In this document: positions 1 through 9,694 of the stretch, one piece after another
Numbering within the stretch: position 1 is the first letter of the stretch
Layout: each line of letters starts with the position of its first letter
Assembly (NCBI RefSeq): GCF_002994635.1
Contig: NZ_PVNL01000130.1
Coordinates: 62,001 to 126,000, forward strand
Source of the DNA: Enhygromyxa salina
GTDB taxonomy: Bacteria; Myxococcota_A; Polyangia; Nannocystales; Nannocystaceae
Direction of reading: 5' to 3'
DNA: 64,000 nt
Notes under the pieces: model-generated
Seen by the model: only the letters and a program-made list of their open reading frames with translations
What the model was told of the DNA's origin: nothing
Database searches by the model: none
Translations under genes and position numbers: made by a program

Positions 1-2
1 TC

Positions 3-353
3 TCGCTCGAGCAGGCCTGCGGGGCCGTGGTCGCCCACAACAGCGTCGTGTCGCTGCAGCCGCCGTTCGTGTCGATGGAGTATCGGTTTGCGAACACGTC
101 GGCGACGATCGTGAACAACCTGACCACCCACGCGATCGTCATGCGCGACGGCGGGCAGGCCAGCTTGGCCGGGAACCTCGTCGATCAGGGGCTCGATCAG
201 CTCGTCGACGGGCCCGGTGGGGACCTGCATCTGAGCGAGGGCGCGACGGCGATCGACGCCGGGGATCCGAGCGGGCTCGACTGGGCGGCCACGGACTTCG
301 ACAACCAGGCCCGCGATGCGGCGCCCGACGTCGGGGCCGACGAGCGCCGTTGA
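3..353 (+). CDS. C-terminal end of a beta-helix surface protein (choice-of-anchor Q type), 5' truncated
   Basis: The frame is open at the left edge, so the start lies outside the window and only about 116 residues are visible. The segment has short beta-strand/turn repeats (runs around SATIVNNLTTHAIVMRDGG) and ends with AIDAGDP, DFDNQARDAAPDVGADE. That ending is typical of right-handed beta-helix proteins with a choice-of-anchor Q C-terminal domain, which are secreted or surface-bound. The family assignment rests on this tail only. The gene converges on the hybrid histidine kinase, with 8 bases between the two stop codons. Substrate or ligand cannot be inferred. Confidence 0.6.
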   Translation, partial: SLEQACGAVVAHNSVVSLQPPFVSMEYRFANTSATIVNNLTTHAIVMRDGGQASLAGNLVDQGLDQLVDGPGGDLHLSEGATAIDAGDPSGLDWAATDFDNQARDAAPDVGADERR

Positions 354-361
354 TCCGCCGG

Positions 362-2314
362 CTACTCGGCGTCGCCGGGCCCGGGCCCGGCCAGTACCTC
401 GGCGAGCAGCTCGAGCAGCGCCGCCGCGACGATCGGCTTGGGCAGAAAGTGCACGCCGGGATCCAGGACGCCCCGGGTCGCAATGATCTCCTCGGAGTGG
501 CCCGACATGTAGATCACGCGGACCGTTGGATCGGCCGCGACGACCTGCTCGGCCAGCTGCTTGCCGCTCATGTCCGGCATGATCACGTCCGTCAACAGCA
601 GATCGAACACGCCCGGCTGCTCACGCACGAGCGCGAGCGCCTCGACGGGACCGGTCGCCGCGTCGACGCGATAGCCGGCCCGGCGCAGCAGCTCGACGAC
701 CACGCGCTGGACCCGTGGCTCATCCTCGACCACGAGGACTCGGTGGTCCTTGGCGTCGATCGTGGGCGCGGTCGCGGGGGCCTCGGGGCCAGACTCCGCC
801 TCGTCGCTCGCGGGCAGATAGATCGTGAACGTGGTCCCGACGTCGGGCTCGCTCTGCACCCAAATTGTGCCGCCGCTCTGATTGACGATGCCGAACACGG
901 TGGCGAGCCCGAGACCGGTGCCGTGGCCGGGACCCTTGGTCGTATAGAAGGGCTCGAAGATCCGGGCCACGGTCTCGGGCTCCATGCCGATCCCGGAGTC
1001 CGTGATCGCAACTTTGACGTAGTCCCCGGGCTTGACGCCGACGTGGGTGCGGGCGAAGGCCTCGTCGAGCGCGAGCGGCTCGACCTCGAGCCGCAGCTGA
1101 CCGCCGTTGGGCATGGCGTCGCGGGCGTTGACGACCAGGTTGAGCACGACCTGCTCGAGCTGGGCTGGGTCGGCGCGCAGGCGGGCGGGGTCGCCGGGCA
1201 GCGCCAGGATCAGCTCGATGTCTTCCGTCAGCAGCCGCCGAAGCATCGAGCGCATGTTCTCGAGCACCTCGCCCGCGTCGATGATCCTGGGCCGAAGCAC
1301 GGTCTTGCGGCCGAACGCGAGCAGCTGACGGGTCAGGTCCGCGGCCCGCTCGGCCGCCCAGATCACGTCGTCGAGCTCGGACCGGATCGGGTGGTCCTCG
1401 GCGAGGCCGAGGGTCGCGAGCTCAGTCGCGTTGAGCACCACCGAGAGCAGGTTGTTGAAGTCGTGGGCGATCCCGCCAGCGAGCCGGCCGATCGCGTCGA
1501 GCTTCTGGGCCTGGCGCAGCTGATCCTCGAGCTGACGGCGCACGGTGACGTCACGCATGGCGACGACCCGGACCGCGCCGCCGTCGAGCTCGACGGGGAT
1601 CGTTCGGGACTGGACCTCCACGGGGTAGGTCGTCCCATCGCTCCGCAGCGCGAACGCGTCGTAGGGCTGATCGTCGCCGGCGGCGACCTTGGCCAGGGCC
1701 ATGTCCTTGGACTGCGGCGCGATGAAGTCGGCGAGCTGCCTGCCGACCAGCTGCCCCGGCGGCACCGCCGAGTAGACCTCGGCCGCGCGGTTGGCCATGT
1801 GGATGACCCCGTCACGATGCATGATGACGGCCTCGAACGCGGCGTCCGACAGCGCGCGCAGCAGTTGGTTGGACTCGCGCAGATCCTTGTCGGCCTGGTC
1901 GGCGCGGGTTCGATCCGACAGGTCACGGACGACGACCCAGACCTGGGGCGCGCCGTCGGTCGAGCGACCGACCACGCTGGCGACCTCGCCGTTGAACTCG
2001 CTGCCGCTCTTTTGGCGCAGCCGCAGCGGCGTACGCACGGTGCCGACCCGATCGCGGCGCTCGACGGCCTGGGCCAGGCGGGCGTCCGTGCGCGCGACCA
2101 GATCGCTGCGGTGCATCCCCAGCAGCTCGTCGCGCGTGTAGCCAAACAGGCCCAGCGTGGCCTGGTTGCAGTCGAGGATCAGCCCCTCGGGCGTGGTCAC
2201 CAGCATCGCGTCGCTGCTCACGTCGAGCAGGGCGCGTACACGGTCATCGAATGCGGGCAGTGAGGTGGACAATGGCAGTACCCCCAATCCCAGGGGTCGT
2301 AGCGATTGTCCCAT
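362..2314 (-). CDS. Hybrid sensor histidine kinase (PAS-PAS-HisKA-HATPase-receiver)
   Basis: A 650-residue cytoplasmic hybrid kinase with no membrane segment. PAS domains lie at about residues 20-140 and 150-265. The H-box GGIAHDFNN places the phosphorylated His near residue 284. The N-box ([14 protein letters not shown]), G1 box (DSGIGM) and G2 box (GHGTGLGLA) follow. A C-terminal receiver (about 525-640) has VVEDE, a phospho-acceptor Asp near 576 in LLLTDVIMP and a conserved Lys in LPKP. Two PAS domains and no transmembrane region suggest sensing of a cytoplasmic or redox signal, but no ligand can be named. The ATG at 2314 is chosen because the frame above it runs into the P450 coding region. 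It lies 128 bases downstream of the P450 stop and no dedicated response regulator is adjacent. Confidence 0.93.
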   Translation of the reverse strand: MGQSLRPLGLGVLPLSTSLPAFDDRVRALLDVSSDAMLVTTPEGLILDCNQATLGLFGYTRDELLGMHRSDLVARTDARLAQAVERRDRVGTVRTPLRLRQKSGSEFNGEVASVVGRSTDGAPQVWVVVRDLSDRTRADQADKDLRESNQLLRALSDAAFEAVIMHRDGVIHMANRAAEVYSAVPPGQLVGRQLADFIAPQSKDMALAKVAAGDDQPYDAFALRSDGTTYPVEVQSRTIPVELDGGAVRVVAMRDVTVRRQLEDQLRQAQKLDAIGRLAGGIAHDFNNLLSVVLNATELATLGLAEDHPIRSELDDVIWAAERAADLTRQLLAFGRKTVLRPRIIDAGEVLENMRSMLRRLLTEDIELILALPGDPARLRADPAQLEQVVLNLVVNARDAMPNGGQLRLEVEPLALDEAFARTHVGVKPGDYVKVAITDSGIGMEPETVARIFEPFYTTKGPGHGTGLGLATVFGIVNQSGGTIWVQSEPDVGTTFTIYLPASDEAESGPEAPATAPTIDAKDHRVLVVEDEPRVQRVVVELLRRAGYRVDAATGPVEALALVREQPGVFDLLLTDVIMPDMSGKQLAEQVVAADPTVRVIYMSGHSEEIIATRGVLDPGVHFLPKPIVAAALLELLAEVLAGPGPGDAE

Positions 2315-2442
2315 GTTTGCGTGGCCGCACCTGATGCCAGTTGTCTGCAGCCCAGGGTTTGCGATCGCGGCCAGACCCCGCTGGCGCGCATCGGGCGGGG
2401 CCCGAACGAGTCGTGATCGCGGCAGGTGCGGGTGGGTGGTCG

Positions 2443-3681
2443 CTATCGAGCTTCGAGCGGCAAGCGCTCGAGACCACGCACCGTCAGGTTGTCGAGCCAC
2501 GTGGGCGTGAAGCCCTCCGGAGCGCGAAGCGTGGGGAAGCGCGCGAACAGCTTGCCCAGCGCCAGCTGGGCTTCGAGTCGGCCCAACGCCGCGCCCAAGC
2601 AAAAATGGCGGCCATGGCCGAAGGTCAGGTGTCGGTTGTCGGCGCGGCTCAGATCCAGGCGGTCGGGATCGGGAAACGCCTGCGGGTCGCGGTTGGCTGC
2701 GGCGAGGATCATGTAGACCCGGTCCCCGGCCGCGATTGTTGCGTCGCGCAGCTCGATCGGCGCGCGAGCGACTCGCCCCATCCGCATGATCGGCGACTCG
2801 AAGCGCAGCAGCTCCTCGACCGCGGCGACGATCCGGCCGTCGAGATCGTCGCGGAGCCAGGCCAGCTGCTCGGGGTGCCCGAGCAGGACCTCGACGCCGT
2901 TGCCGATCAAGTTGGTCGTGGTCTCGTGACCGCCGAACAGCACCATCGTGCAGGTTGCGAGCAGCTCTTGTTCGTCGAGGCGATCGTCTTGCTCGTGGGC
3001 GGCGAGCAGCGAGCTCAGCAGGTCGTCACCGGGCGCGCGGCGGCGCTGCTCGATCTGCTCGCGGAAGTAGCTCTCGAGCTCGACGACGGCCTTCAGGGCC
3101 GCGCCCACGATCTCGGGCGTCATGCTGGCGGCGCCCAGGAACCCGGTGAGCGCCGCCGACCAGTCCTTGAGCTTGGACGCGTGCTCGGCCGGGAGCCCGA
3201 GCATGTCACCGATCACCAGCACCGGGATCGTCAGGGCGTAGCTGGCGATCAGATCAAAGCCGCCGTGCTCGTCGCGCTGGCGCTCGAGCTCGGTGAGCTC
3301 GCGCTCGCAGATCAGGTCCACGGCTGGACGCAGCGCCGCGATCAGCTTGGGCGTGAACGCCTTGCTGACCAGGCCGCGCAGCCGGGTGTGATCGGGTGGG
3401 TCCTTCATGAGCGCCCAGCGGCCGAGGTTGCCGATCAGCGGGGCGAGCTTGGCTTGCAGCGGCGGCGGCAGCTTGGCGGCGTAGCTGCTGGCGCGATCGG
3501 CCGAGAGCCGGTCGTCGCGGAAGCAGGCGGTCACGTCGTCGTGGCGGGTGATCACCCAGCAGCCCCACACCTCGCTGTAGTGGACGGGCGCCTCGCTGCG
3601 CAGCCGCGCGAACGCGGGGTAGGGGTCCGCTCGAAAGCCTGGGTCGAGCAGGCCGAAGGGATCGCTCGCGGCGTCGGTCAT
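2443..3681 (-). CDS. Cytochrome P450
   Basis: A 412-residue soluble bacterial P450 of typical length. The I-helix motif is LFGGHETTTN, the K-helix ExxR appears as EELLR, and the heme-binding loop FGHGRHFCLG has the thiolate Cys near residue 361. The ATG at 3681 (MTDAASDPFGLLDPG) gives the standard N-terminus; the frame continues upstream but would overlap the divergent lipoprotein gene. The substrate is unknown. No ferredoxin, ferredoxin reductase, polyketide or peptide synthetase gene is adjacent, so electron-transfer partners must come from elsewhere. It transcribes in the same direction as the histidine kinase downstream. Confidence 0.95.
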   Translation of the reverse strand: MTDAASDPFGLLDPGFRADPYPAFARLRSEAPVHYSEVWGCWVITRHDDVTACFRDDRLSADRASSYAAKLPPPLQAKLAPLIGNLGRWALMKDPPDHTRLRGLVSKAFTPKLIAALRPAVDLICERELTELERQRDEHGGFDLIASYALTIPVLVIGDMLGLPAEHASKLKDWSAALTGFLGAASMTPEIVGAALKAVVELESYFREQIEQRRRAPGDDLLSSLLAAHEQDDRLDEQELLATCTMVLFGGHETTTNLIGNGVEVLLGHPEQLAWLRDDLDGRIVAAVEELLRFESPIMRMGRVARAPIELRDATIAAGDRVYMILAAANRDPQAFPDPDRLDLSRADNRHLTFGHGRHFCLGAALGRLEAQLALGKLFARFPTLRAPEGFTPTWLDNLTVRGLERLPLEAR

Positions 3682-3769
3682 GGGTGCCAGGGTAGCGCGG
3701 TTGCGGGGCCGGGGGGCTGGCCGATCCAGGCCAGTGCCGGCCTGGTGGGCTTGGGTGTACTGTGAAGGG

Positions 3770-4612
3770 ATGAACCTGAAGCTCGAGGCGCTCATGGGGT
3801 TTGGTCTCGGCATGTTGCTTGGCTGTGGCGTGCCAGCGGCGTCGGACGACGGCGACTCGTGCCCGATCGGCAAGCACATGTGCGAGTGCCTGAGTGATGG
3901 CTCGTGCGACGTCAACCTGCAGTGTGTCGACGGGACCTGCGTGTTTCCGGGCGGGGCCGAGACGGGGACCACCGAGGACACGGAGACGGGCGCTGACACG
4001 GGGACCGAGGCCGAGACCGAGACCGGCGATGGCGATGGCGATGGCGATGGCGATGGCGATCCGTGCCCGGCGGGGATGCTCGGGTGTGCGTGCTACGGCA
4101 ACGACACCTGCGACGACGGCCTGATGTGCGAGGCGGGCTCCTGCGTCGAGATCGTGTGCGCCGAGGGAACCCTTGGCTGCCCCTGCTACGGCAACATGAC
4201 CTGCGAGGGCAGCCTGGTGTGCGAGGCGGACACCTGCGTGGACCCTGCGTGCCCCGACGGGCAGGAGGGCTGCCCCTGCTACGGCAACGACACCTGTGAC
4301 GACGTGCTCGTGTGCGAGGCCGACGTGTGCGTGATGAACTGTCCCGAGGGGGAGGAGGGCTGCGCGTGCTACCCCAACATGACCTGCAACGTTGGGCTGC
4401 TGTGCGAGATGGGCACCTGCGAGGCGCCCGTGTGTCCGCTCGGTGACGATGGCTGCGAGTGCTATCCGAACATGACCTGCAACATGGGGCTGGCCTGCAT
4501 GATGGGGTCTTGCTGTGTGGAGGGGGAGCTCGGCTGCGCGTGTGATCCGGACATGCAGTGCAGCGACCCGCTCGTGTGCAACATGGGGGTCTGCGAGGAG
4601 CCCGAGCCGTGA
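3770..4612 (+). CDS. Cysteine-rich tandem-repeat lipoprotein
   Basis: A 280-residue predicted lipoprotein. A hydrophobic N-terminus ends in a lipobox-like LLGCG near residue 19, followed by one Cys-rich module, a Thr/Glu spacer and a (GD)n linker at about 85-98. The rest is a run of about six modules of 32-36 residues. Each follows the pattern CP.G..GC.CY.N.TC...L.CE...CV, with aromatic and Asn positions kept and six Cys per module in most. The even Cys count suggests disulfide-bonded modules outside the cytoplasm. I do not recognise the family; EGF-like or knottin-like folds are possible but unproven. The ATG at 3770 precedes a good signal peptide. It converges on the DUF1552 gene, 36 bases apart. 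Confidence 0.85.
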   Translation: MNLKLEALMGFGLGMLLGCGVPAASDDGDSCPIGKHMCECLSDGSCDVNLQCVDGTCVFPGGAETGTTEDTETGADTGTEAETETGDGDGDGDGDGDPCPAGMLGCACYGNDTCDDGLMCEAGSCVEIVCAEGTLGCPCYGNMTCEGSLVCEADTCVDPACPDGQEGCPCYGNDTCDDVLVCEADVCVMNCPEGEEGCACYPNMTCNVGLLCEMGTCEAPVCPLGDDGCECYPNMTCNMGLACMMGSCCVEGELGCACDPDMQCSDPLVCNMGVCEEPEP

Positions 4613-4648
4613 CCGGCTCGTGACGGCTCGCAGCCCGCCGACCTAGCG

Positions 4649-6049
4649 CTAGACCGTAATCCCCGCGAGCGGCCCGTTGCCGTCATCCCCAAAGCTGCCG
4701 ATGTCGGCCCCCAGCAGCTGCAGCATGGACACGAACAGCTCCGACACCTTGCCGTCGTCCATGTTCATGTGCTGCCCGTTGATCATATGCCCACCCGCGC
4801 TCCCGCCCAAGATCACGGGCATGTTGTAGTGCGAGTGGCTGTTGCCGTCCTCGATCTCACTCGAGAAGAACACCAACGAGTTCTCCAGCATGTTGGAGTC
4901 GCCCTCGGTCACCGCGCGCAGACGATCCAGCAGGTAAGCCAGCTGCGCGACCTCCCAGGTGTCGATCGTGCGCAGCTGGTCCAGCTTGACCGGATCCGAC
5001 CCGTGGTGGCTGATGTCATGGTGCGCGCCCGGGACCCCCAGAAAGTCGTAGGTCCGCCCGCTGCCGCCGTTGCCGAGCATGAAGCTGACGACCCGGGTGG
5101 TGTCGCAGCTGAGCGCGAGCACGATCAGATCGAGCATGACCCGCACGTGGCTGGGGAAGTCAGCGAACGTATAAGAGTAGCTGCCCGTGTCGCACACGGG
5201 ACCGTCGCCCTCGCTAGCGATCCGCAGCTCGAGATCGCGGACGCCGTCGAGGTACTGCTCGAGCTTGACGCGATCGCTCATGCCCAGCTTGCTCTGCAGC
5301 GCGGTCGCGTCTTCTTCGACGTAGTCGAGGATGCTCAGCCGATACGCGCGGCGCCGGGCGATCTCCTCGGCGGTCGCGGCTGGATCATAGCCGCCAAACA
5401 TCAGGTCGAAGGCGACCTGCGGCGAGGTCAGCTTGGGCAGCGGGGTCGACTCGTTGGCCCACGAGATGTTGCGCGAGTAGGCGCACGAGTACCCGCTGTC
5501 GCAGTTGCCGACGCTGGCGCCACCCTCGATCCCCAGCTGCAAGCTGGCGATCGAGGTGGTGTCGCCGAGGTGCTGGGCAAACACCTGGTCCATCGAGATG
5601 CCATTGACGATGTCGACCTCGGACTTGTTGACGTGGCGACAGGTCATGAACCCGCCCGTGCCTGCGGCGTGATCACCCGCGCCGTCGGGCTTGGCCGGGG
5701 CGTTGTCGAGGCCGCTCAAGATCAGCACGTTCTGCTCGAGCATCATGTCGAACAGCGGCTGCAAGATCGGCGTGGGCGCGTAGTCGGGCCCGGTCGTGAT
5801 CGGGGTGAACCCGGCCATGTCGATGCCGTTGGGCACGTAGAAGCTGACGAGCCGCAGCGGGCCGTCGTGGGCGGCCTGAGCGACCCGGATGCTGCGGGGC
5901 GCGAGCGACTCGAGCATCGGCAGGCCCAGAGCTACGCCCGCGCCGCCCAGGAACGCGCGCCGCGTGAACCCGCGCGGCTGCCGGGCCTGGGCGTGGCGGT
6001 CGGCGACGAGAGAGAAGTGGGCTCCGGGATGTCGTTTGCGCAGGCGCAT
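4649..6049 (-). CDS. DUF1552 family secreted protein (Tat signal)
   Basis: A 466-residue protein of the DUF1552 family. The N-terminus carries a twin-arginine motif (FTRRAFLGGAGVALGLPML), predicting Tat export. The body has family features: YVPNGIDM, the TGGFMTCRHV region, SMDQVFAQ and LVFFSSEIEDGNSHSH near the C-terminus. DUF1552 proteins are usually encoded next to DUF1587/1592/1588/1585/1595 proteins, as here, but their biochemical role is unknown. The gene starts one base after the stop codon of the partner gene, so co-transcription is very likely. The ATG at 6049 gives the full Tat signal. Confidence 0.92.
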   Translation of the reverse strand: MRLRKRHPGAHFSLVADRHAQARQPRGFTRRAFLGGAGVALGLPMLESLAPRSIRVAQAAHDGPLRLVSFYVPNGIDMAGFTPITTGPDYAPTPILQPLFDMMLEQNVLILSGLDNAPAKPDGAGDHAAGTGGFMTCRHVNKSEVDIVNGISMDQVFAQHLGDTTSIASLQLGIEGGASVGNCDSGYSCAYSRNISWANESTPLPKLTSPQVAFDLMFGGYDPAATAEEIARRRAYRLSILDYVEEDATALQSKLGMSDRVKLEQYLDGVRDLELRIASEGDGPVCDTGSYSYTFADFPSHVRVMLDLIVLALSCDTTRVVSFMLGNGGSGRTYDFLGVPGAHHDISHHGSDPVKLDQLRTIDTWEVAQLAYLLDRLRAVTEGDSNMLENSLVFFSSEIEDGNSHSHYNMPVILGGSAGGHMINGQHMNMDDGKVSELFVSMLQLLGADIGSFGDDGNGPLAGITV

Positions 6050-6050
6050 G

Positions 6051-8186
6051 TCAGTTGTCCTCCGGCTCGCCGCGGCGGGCGGTGAAGGGTTCGCTGGTGA
6101 CGATCAGCTTGACCAGATCGGGGAACCGCATGTTGGCGAGCACGAAGTCGGCCTCGATCGCCTCGAGGTAGTCGACGTCGTCGAGCGTGAGCGCGCGGCC
6201 CAGCGCGTAGATGAAGGTCTTGCGGACCGTGCAGTGGGGGAATTCCTCGTCGGCAGCGAGCAGGTCGGCCATCTCGACGGCGTCGGCGAACGCCTCGCCG
6301 TCGGTCGGGAGCTCGCCGCTGGCGTCGATCGGGTAGCCCTTGTCGATGGTCCGCCAGCCCCCGATCGCGTCGTAGTTCTCGAACGCGAGGCCGATCGGGT
6401 CGATCATGTCGTGGCACGAGGCGCACACCGGATCTTCGCGGTGCTTGGCCAGCTGCTCGCGCATGGTCGTGGTCGCGCTGGGATCTGGCGGCGGGATGTC
6501 GACCTCGGGCGGCGGCGGTGGCGGGGGGATGCACAGCAGCTGATCCAGCACCCACTTGCCGCGCTTGACCGGCGACGTGGTGATCGGGTGACCCAGCACG
6601 CTCATCAGGCCCGGCGAGGTCAGCAGCCCGCGGCGCGGGAGCCCGGCGAGATCGACCTCGACCCAGCCCGGACCGACCGGCTCGACCCCGTAGACCGCCG
6701 CGAGCTGGTCGTTCATCAGCGTGGTCGTGCCGTTGAGCAGGTCGCTCATGGGCCGGGCCTCGGTGATGAACGAGCGGAAGAATTCCTGCATCTCGACCCG
6801 CATCGAGGCGCGCAGCTCGTCGTTGAATTGCGGGAAGGTCTGGGTGTCCTTGAACACGTCATCGAGGGCCCGGATGTACAGCCACTGCCCGGCGAAGTTG
6901 TCGACCAGCGCCACGGAGCGGGGATCCGCGAGCATGCGATCGACCTGCTGCTCGAGCACGGCCGGCTCGGCCAGGGTCCCGTCGGCGGCCCGGGCGAACA
7001 GCTCGGCGTCGGGCATCGAGCTCCACAAGAAGTAGCTCAAGCGCGAGGCCAGCTCGTAGTCGCTCACCGGGTGGGGATCGAGGCTGGTGGGATCGGGGTC
7101 GACCTCGACGCGAAACAGGAAGTGCGGCGAGGTCAGGGCCGCCTCCAGGATCACGTGGACCGCGTCCTCGAAGTCGCCGCCCTGATCCTGCACGACCGCG
7201 TACAGGCCCATCAGCGCCTCGACCTCGGACGGGGTCAGCGGGCGTCGCCAGGCCCGGGTCACGAACTCATCGATGATCTGGCGCAGGCAGGTGTCCTCGC
7301 CGTCGGCGATCGGATCGCAGGTGACGATCATGTCGCGCAGCGGGTTGGGGATCGGATCCGTGGGCCCCTCGATCTGCAGGTAGTCGACCAGCAGGTTGCG
7401 ATCTTCCATGAGATCCGCGTCGTAGTAGTCGTTGGTGAAGCCGACCGAGACCTTGTGGATGCCCGCGTCGAGCTGCAGCTCGACCTCGTGCGGCTCGGCG
7501 AGGTCGGACACGGTCGCGGCGATGTCGGTCTCGTAGACCACCACGTTGTCGATCGTCATGACCAGGTGCGCGAGATCGGGGCCAGCCTGCTGCGCGTAGG
7601 CCCGGGTCGCAAACACGTAGGTCCCGTCGCCGCCGGCCTCGAAGGTCGCGTAGACCTCACCGTTGGAGTACAGGTTCCAAAACCCTCCGCTGGCGCCGCC
7701 GGCCGTGGCGCTGACCTCCATCCCCTCGGCCTCCCAGTAGTTCAGCTCGGGGTTGGCGGCCACCCGCAGCGCGTCGGCGACCATGGTCTCGGCCGTGCGC
7801 GAGTACAGCTCGAAGTGCAGGGGCGAGAGGTTCTGAACGGCCGAGATGTTGTCGAACCCGAAGCTGTGATCGTCCGAGGGGAACTCGAGCGCGGGCGCCC
7901 AGTCGACCATCGAGAAGAACAGGTCTTGGACGGTGTTGTTGTACTCGGCGTTGTTGAGCCGGTGCACGGTCACGCGCCCAGGATCGGGGAGCTGCTCGCC
8001 GTCGCCGTCGCCGTCGCCTGGGCCCGCGTCGCCGTCGCCCGTGTCGCTGTCGGTCCCATCATCGCCGTCGTCGGCCTGGACGTCGTCGCCCTTGCAGCCG
8101 CCAAGGCTCAGGCTTACGCCAAGACCGAGGCTGAGCCCGATCAGCGAGAGCGCCGGCCAGTTCATTGCGCGTCGTACGGGTCGCAT
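6051..8186 (-). CDS. DUF1587/DUF1592/DUF1588/DUF1585 cytochrome-c-like lipoprotein
   Basis: About 711 residues. After MRPVRRAMNW comes a hydrophobic segment with lipobox LGGC, then an acidic/GD linker. A DUF1587-like region (VHRLNNAEYNNTVQDLF) is followed by a beta-rich insert resembling a calcium-dependent carbohydrate-binding module (about 160-290). Next come a DUF1595-like helix region (RAWRRPLTPSEVEAL), DUF1592 (LTSPHFLFRVE, RLSYFLWSSMPD), DUF1588 with one CxxCH motif (CASCH) and DUF1585 at the end. CxxCH suggests covalent heme c. This architecture is common in Planctomycetes and myxobacteria, but its function is unknown. The start at 8186 keeps a basic n-region; 8222 and 8165 are alternatives. 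Confidence 0.92.
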   Translation of the reverse strand: MRPVRRAMNWPALSLIGLSLGLGVSLSLGGCKGDDVQADDGDDGTDSDTGDGDAGPGDGDGDGEQLPDPGRVTVHRLNNAEYNNTVQDLFFSMVDWAPALEFPSDDHSFGFDNISAVQNLSPLHFELYSRTAETMVADALRVAANPELNYWEAEGMEVSATAGGASGGFWNLYSNGEVYATFEAGGDGTYVFATRAYAQQAGPDLAHLVMTIDNVVVYETDIAATVSDLAEPHEVELQLDAGIHKVSVGFTNDYYDADLMEDRNLLVDYLQIEGPTDPIPNPLRDMIVTCDPIADGEDTCLRQIIDEFVTRAWRRPLTPSEVEALMGLYAVVQDQGGDFEDAVHVILEAALTSPHFLFRVEVDPDPTSLDPHPVSDYELASRLSYFLWSSMPDAELFARAADGTLAEPAVLEQQVDRMLADPRSVALVDNFAGQWLYIRALDDVFKDTQTFPQFNDELRASMRVEMQEFFRSFITEARPMSDLLNGTTTLMNDQLAAVYGVEPVGPGWVEVDLAGLPRRGLLTSPGLMSVLGHPITTSPVKRGKWVLDQLLCIPPPPPPPEVDIPPPDPSATTTMREQLAKHREDPVCASCHDMIDPIGLAFENYDAIGGWRTIDKGYPIDASGELPTDGEAFADAVEMADLLAADEEFPHCTVRKTFIYALGRALTLDDVDYLEAIEADFVLANMRFPDLVKLIVTSEPFTARRGEPEDN

Positions 8187-8249
8187 CGACGCAATTGTGC
8201 CGGCCTTGGTCCCAGGTTCCAATGGGCGGCTTACTGGCGGTATTCGGTG

Positions 8250-9689
8250 TCAGGGTGATGACTCGATCGACGGCAGTTCGGGAGCGGGTCCAAATACAGC
8301 CATTCGCGAGATTCGCTCGATGAAGGCTGTGCGCTCGGTACCGCGCCCGAGCTCGAGCGTGGTCACGGCGACTCGATCGAGGCGGTGCACGGTGTCGGGA
8401 CCGCCGGGGCAGGGGACCAGGTACTCGCTCAGCGCCGAGATGCCGTAGTCGAGCCCACCATCTTCGCCGAGGTACAGCATGATGTGCCCAGGCATGTAGA
8501 GCAGCACGACTCCCTCGCGCGCGGCCGCACGGACCTGCGCGCGCTTGCTGGCCTCGTCGAGCTGCGAGAGATCGACGCTGCGGGTGCCGAGCTGCGCTTG
8601 CACGCCCGAGTTGCGGGCCAGGCGAAGGTCGAACTGCGCGAACAGATCAAACAGATAGCGCGAGCAGTCGCGCTGACCCTCGCGCCCGCCCCAACCGTAG
8701 GGCTGGTCGAGCAGCGCGAACGCCTGCTCGAACACCGCGCGCTGGCTGAAGCGCAGCGCCGTCGTGCTCAGCGGCGCGTCGATCGGGAGCTCGCGCTCGA
8801 TCGGTCCGGTGGGGCCTGGGACCAACAAGGTCGAGCGAGCCTCGTCCTGCGAGAGCAACACGAAGCTCGAGCCCGCGCGCAGGTGCTCGAAGTCGTTGGT
8901 GACCCACGCGCGCGGGGCCGCTGGCTCGACGCCCAGCTGCGCGCGCGCGGTGGCGGGATCGATCGCGGGTCCCAGCGCGGCGGCGGGGTGCTCGACCCAG
9001 CCGACCGAGTGCCCGGCGTCGACGTAGATCCAGGCCTGATCGGGTGTGGCTCGCAGGCCCCGAACCAGCTCGCCAGGGTGCAGCGAGGCGCAGCGGTTGC
9101 GATCGAAGTCGAGATCGATCGGGTCGGTGTACAGCCCCTCGGTCGAGGGCACGCACCACAGCTGGGTCTCCTCGACGACGAAGCGCAGCTGGGGGCCCTC
9201 GATCAATTCGGCAGCCTGAATCTGGGCCGCGGCCTGCTCGAGCGCGCCCGCGCTGGTCTCCACATAGGCGCCCGCGCTCACCCGCCCGCGCAGCCACTCG
9301 AGCCGCTCACTCAGCTCGCGCTCGACCAGCTGCGGATCCGCGCCCGCTCGACCCAGCGGGTCTCGCCAGCCGCCGGGCAGCTCGGCCACGCGCGCGGCCA
9401 GGTACTCGCGCTCGGCTGGGTCGAGCAGCTCGGCGTCGACGGTCGCGGCGGGGAGCTTGGCGAGCCAGTACTCGGCCCGCTCGAGCTCGGGCGCAACGTT
9501 TGGCGCCTTGTCCTCGCGCAGCTGCCCGGTCGGGCACTCGCTCGGCGCGGGTGTGGGCAGGGTCGGATCGGCGCCCGCGTGGGCGTCTGGCTTGCCCCCG
9601 CCCGTGTTGCAGGCCGCAACCGATAGCGAGATCGAGATCAGCGAAGCACGGAACCACACGGCGCTCCTACACGTGGCAACCCTGGGCAT
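8250..9689 (-). CDS. NlpC/P60 family cell-wall peptidase lipoprotein
   Basis: A 479-residue predicted lipoprotein with a signal ending in SVAACNT. The middle has helical and SH3-like segments (QLWCVPSTEGLYT, RGLRATPDQAWIYVDAGHSVGW), as in YkfC-like enzymes with stabilising and bacterial SH3 domains. The C-terminal NlpC/P60 domain shows YGWGGREGQRDCSRYLFDLF, with the catalytic Cys in RDCSR, and the catalytic His in PGHIMLYLG. The predicted activity is hydrolysis of peptidoglycan stem peptides, probably gamma-D-Glu-diamino acid bonds, in the periplasm. It starts 5 bases after the stop of the M74-like peptidase, suggesting joint expression of two wall hydrolases. Confidence 0.9.
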   Translation of the reverse strand: MPRVATCRSAVWFRASLISISLSVAACNTGGGKPDAHAGADPTLPTPAPSECPTGQLREDKAPNVAPELERAEYWLAKLPAATVDAELLDPAEREYLAARVAELPGGWRDPLGRAGADPQLVERELSERLEWLRGRVSAGAYVETSAGALEQAAAQIQAAELIEGPQLRFVVEETQLWCVPSTEGLYTDPIDLDFDRNRCASLHPGELVRGLRATPDQAWIYVDAGHSVGWVEHPAAALGPAIDPATARAQLGVEPAAPRAWVTNDFEHLRAGSSFVLLSQDEARSTLLVPGPTGPIERELPIDAPLSTTALRFSQRAVFEQAFALLDQPYGWGGREGQRDCSRYLFDLFAQFDLRLARNSGVQAQLGTRSVDLSQLDEASKRAQVRAAAREGVVLLYMPGHIMLYLGEDGGLDYGISALSEYLVPCPGGPDTVHRLDRVAVTTLELGRGTERTAFIERISRMAVFGPAPELPSIESSP

Positions 9690-9694
9690 GATTC

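Noticed and set aside
350-2263. Long plus-strand frame of 637 codons opposite the hybrid histidine kinase
   Set aside because: Its translation is low-complexity (Arg, Asp, Gly, Val rich) with no motif, while the minus strand has complete kinase motifs; it is a shadow of GC-rich codon bias.
2443-3681. P450 as part of a natural-product gene cluster
   Set aside because: No polyketide, peptide-synthetase, terpene or tailoring genes are nearby; neighbours are a histidine kinase and a lipoprotein.
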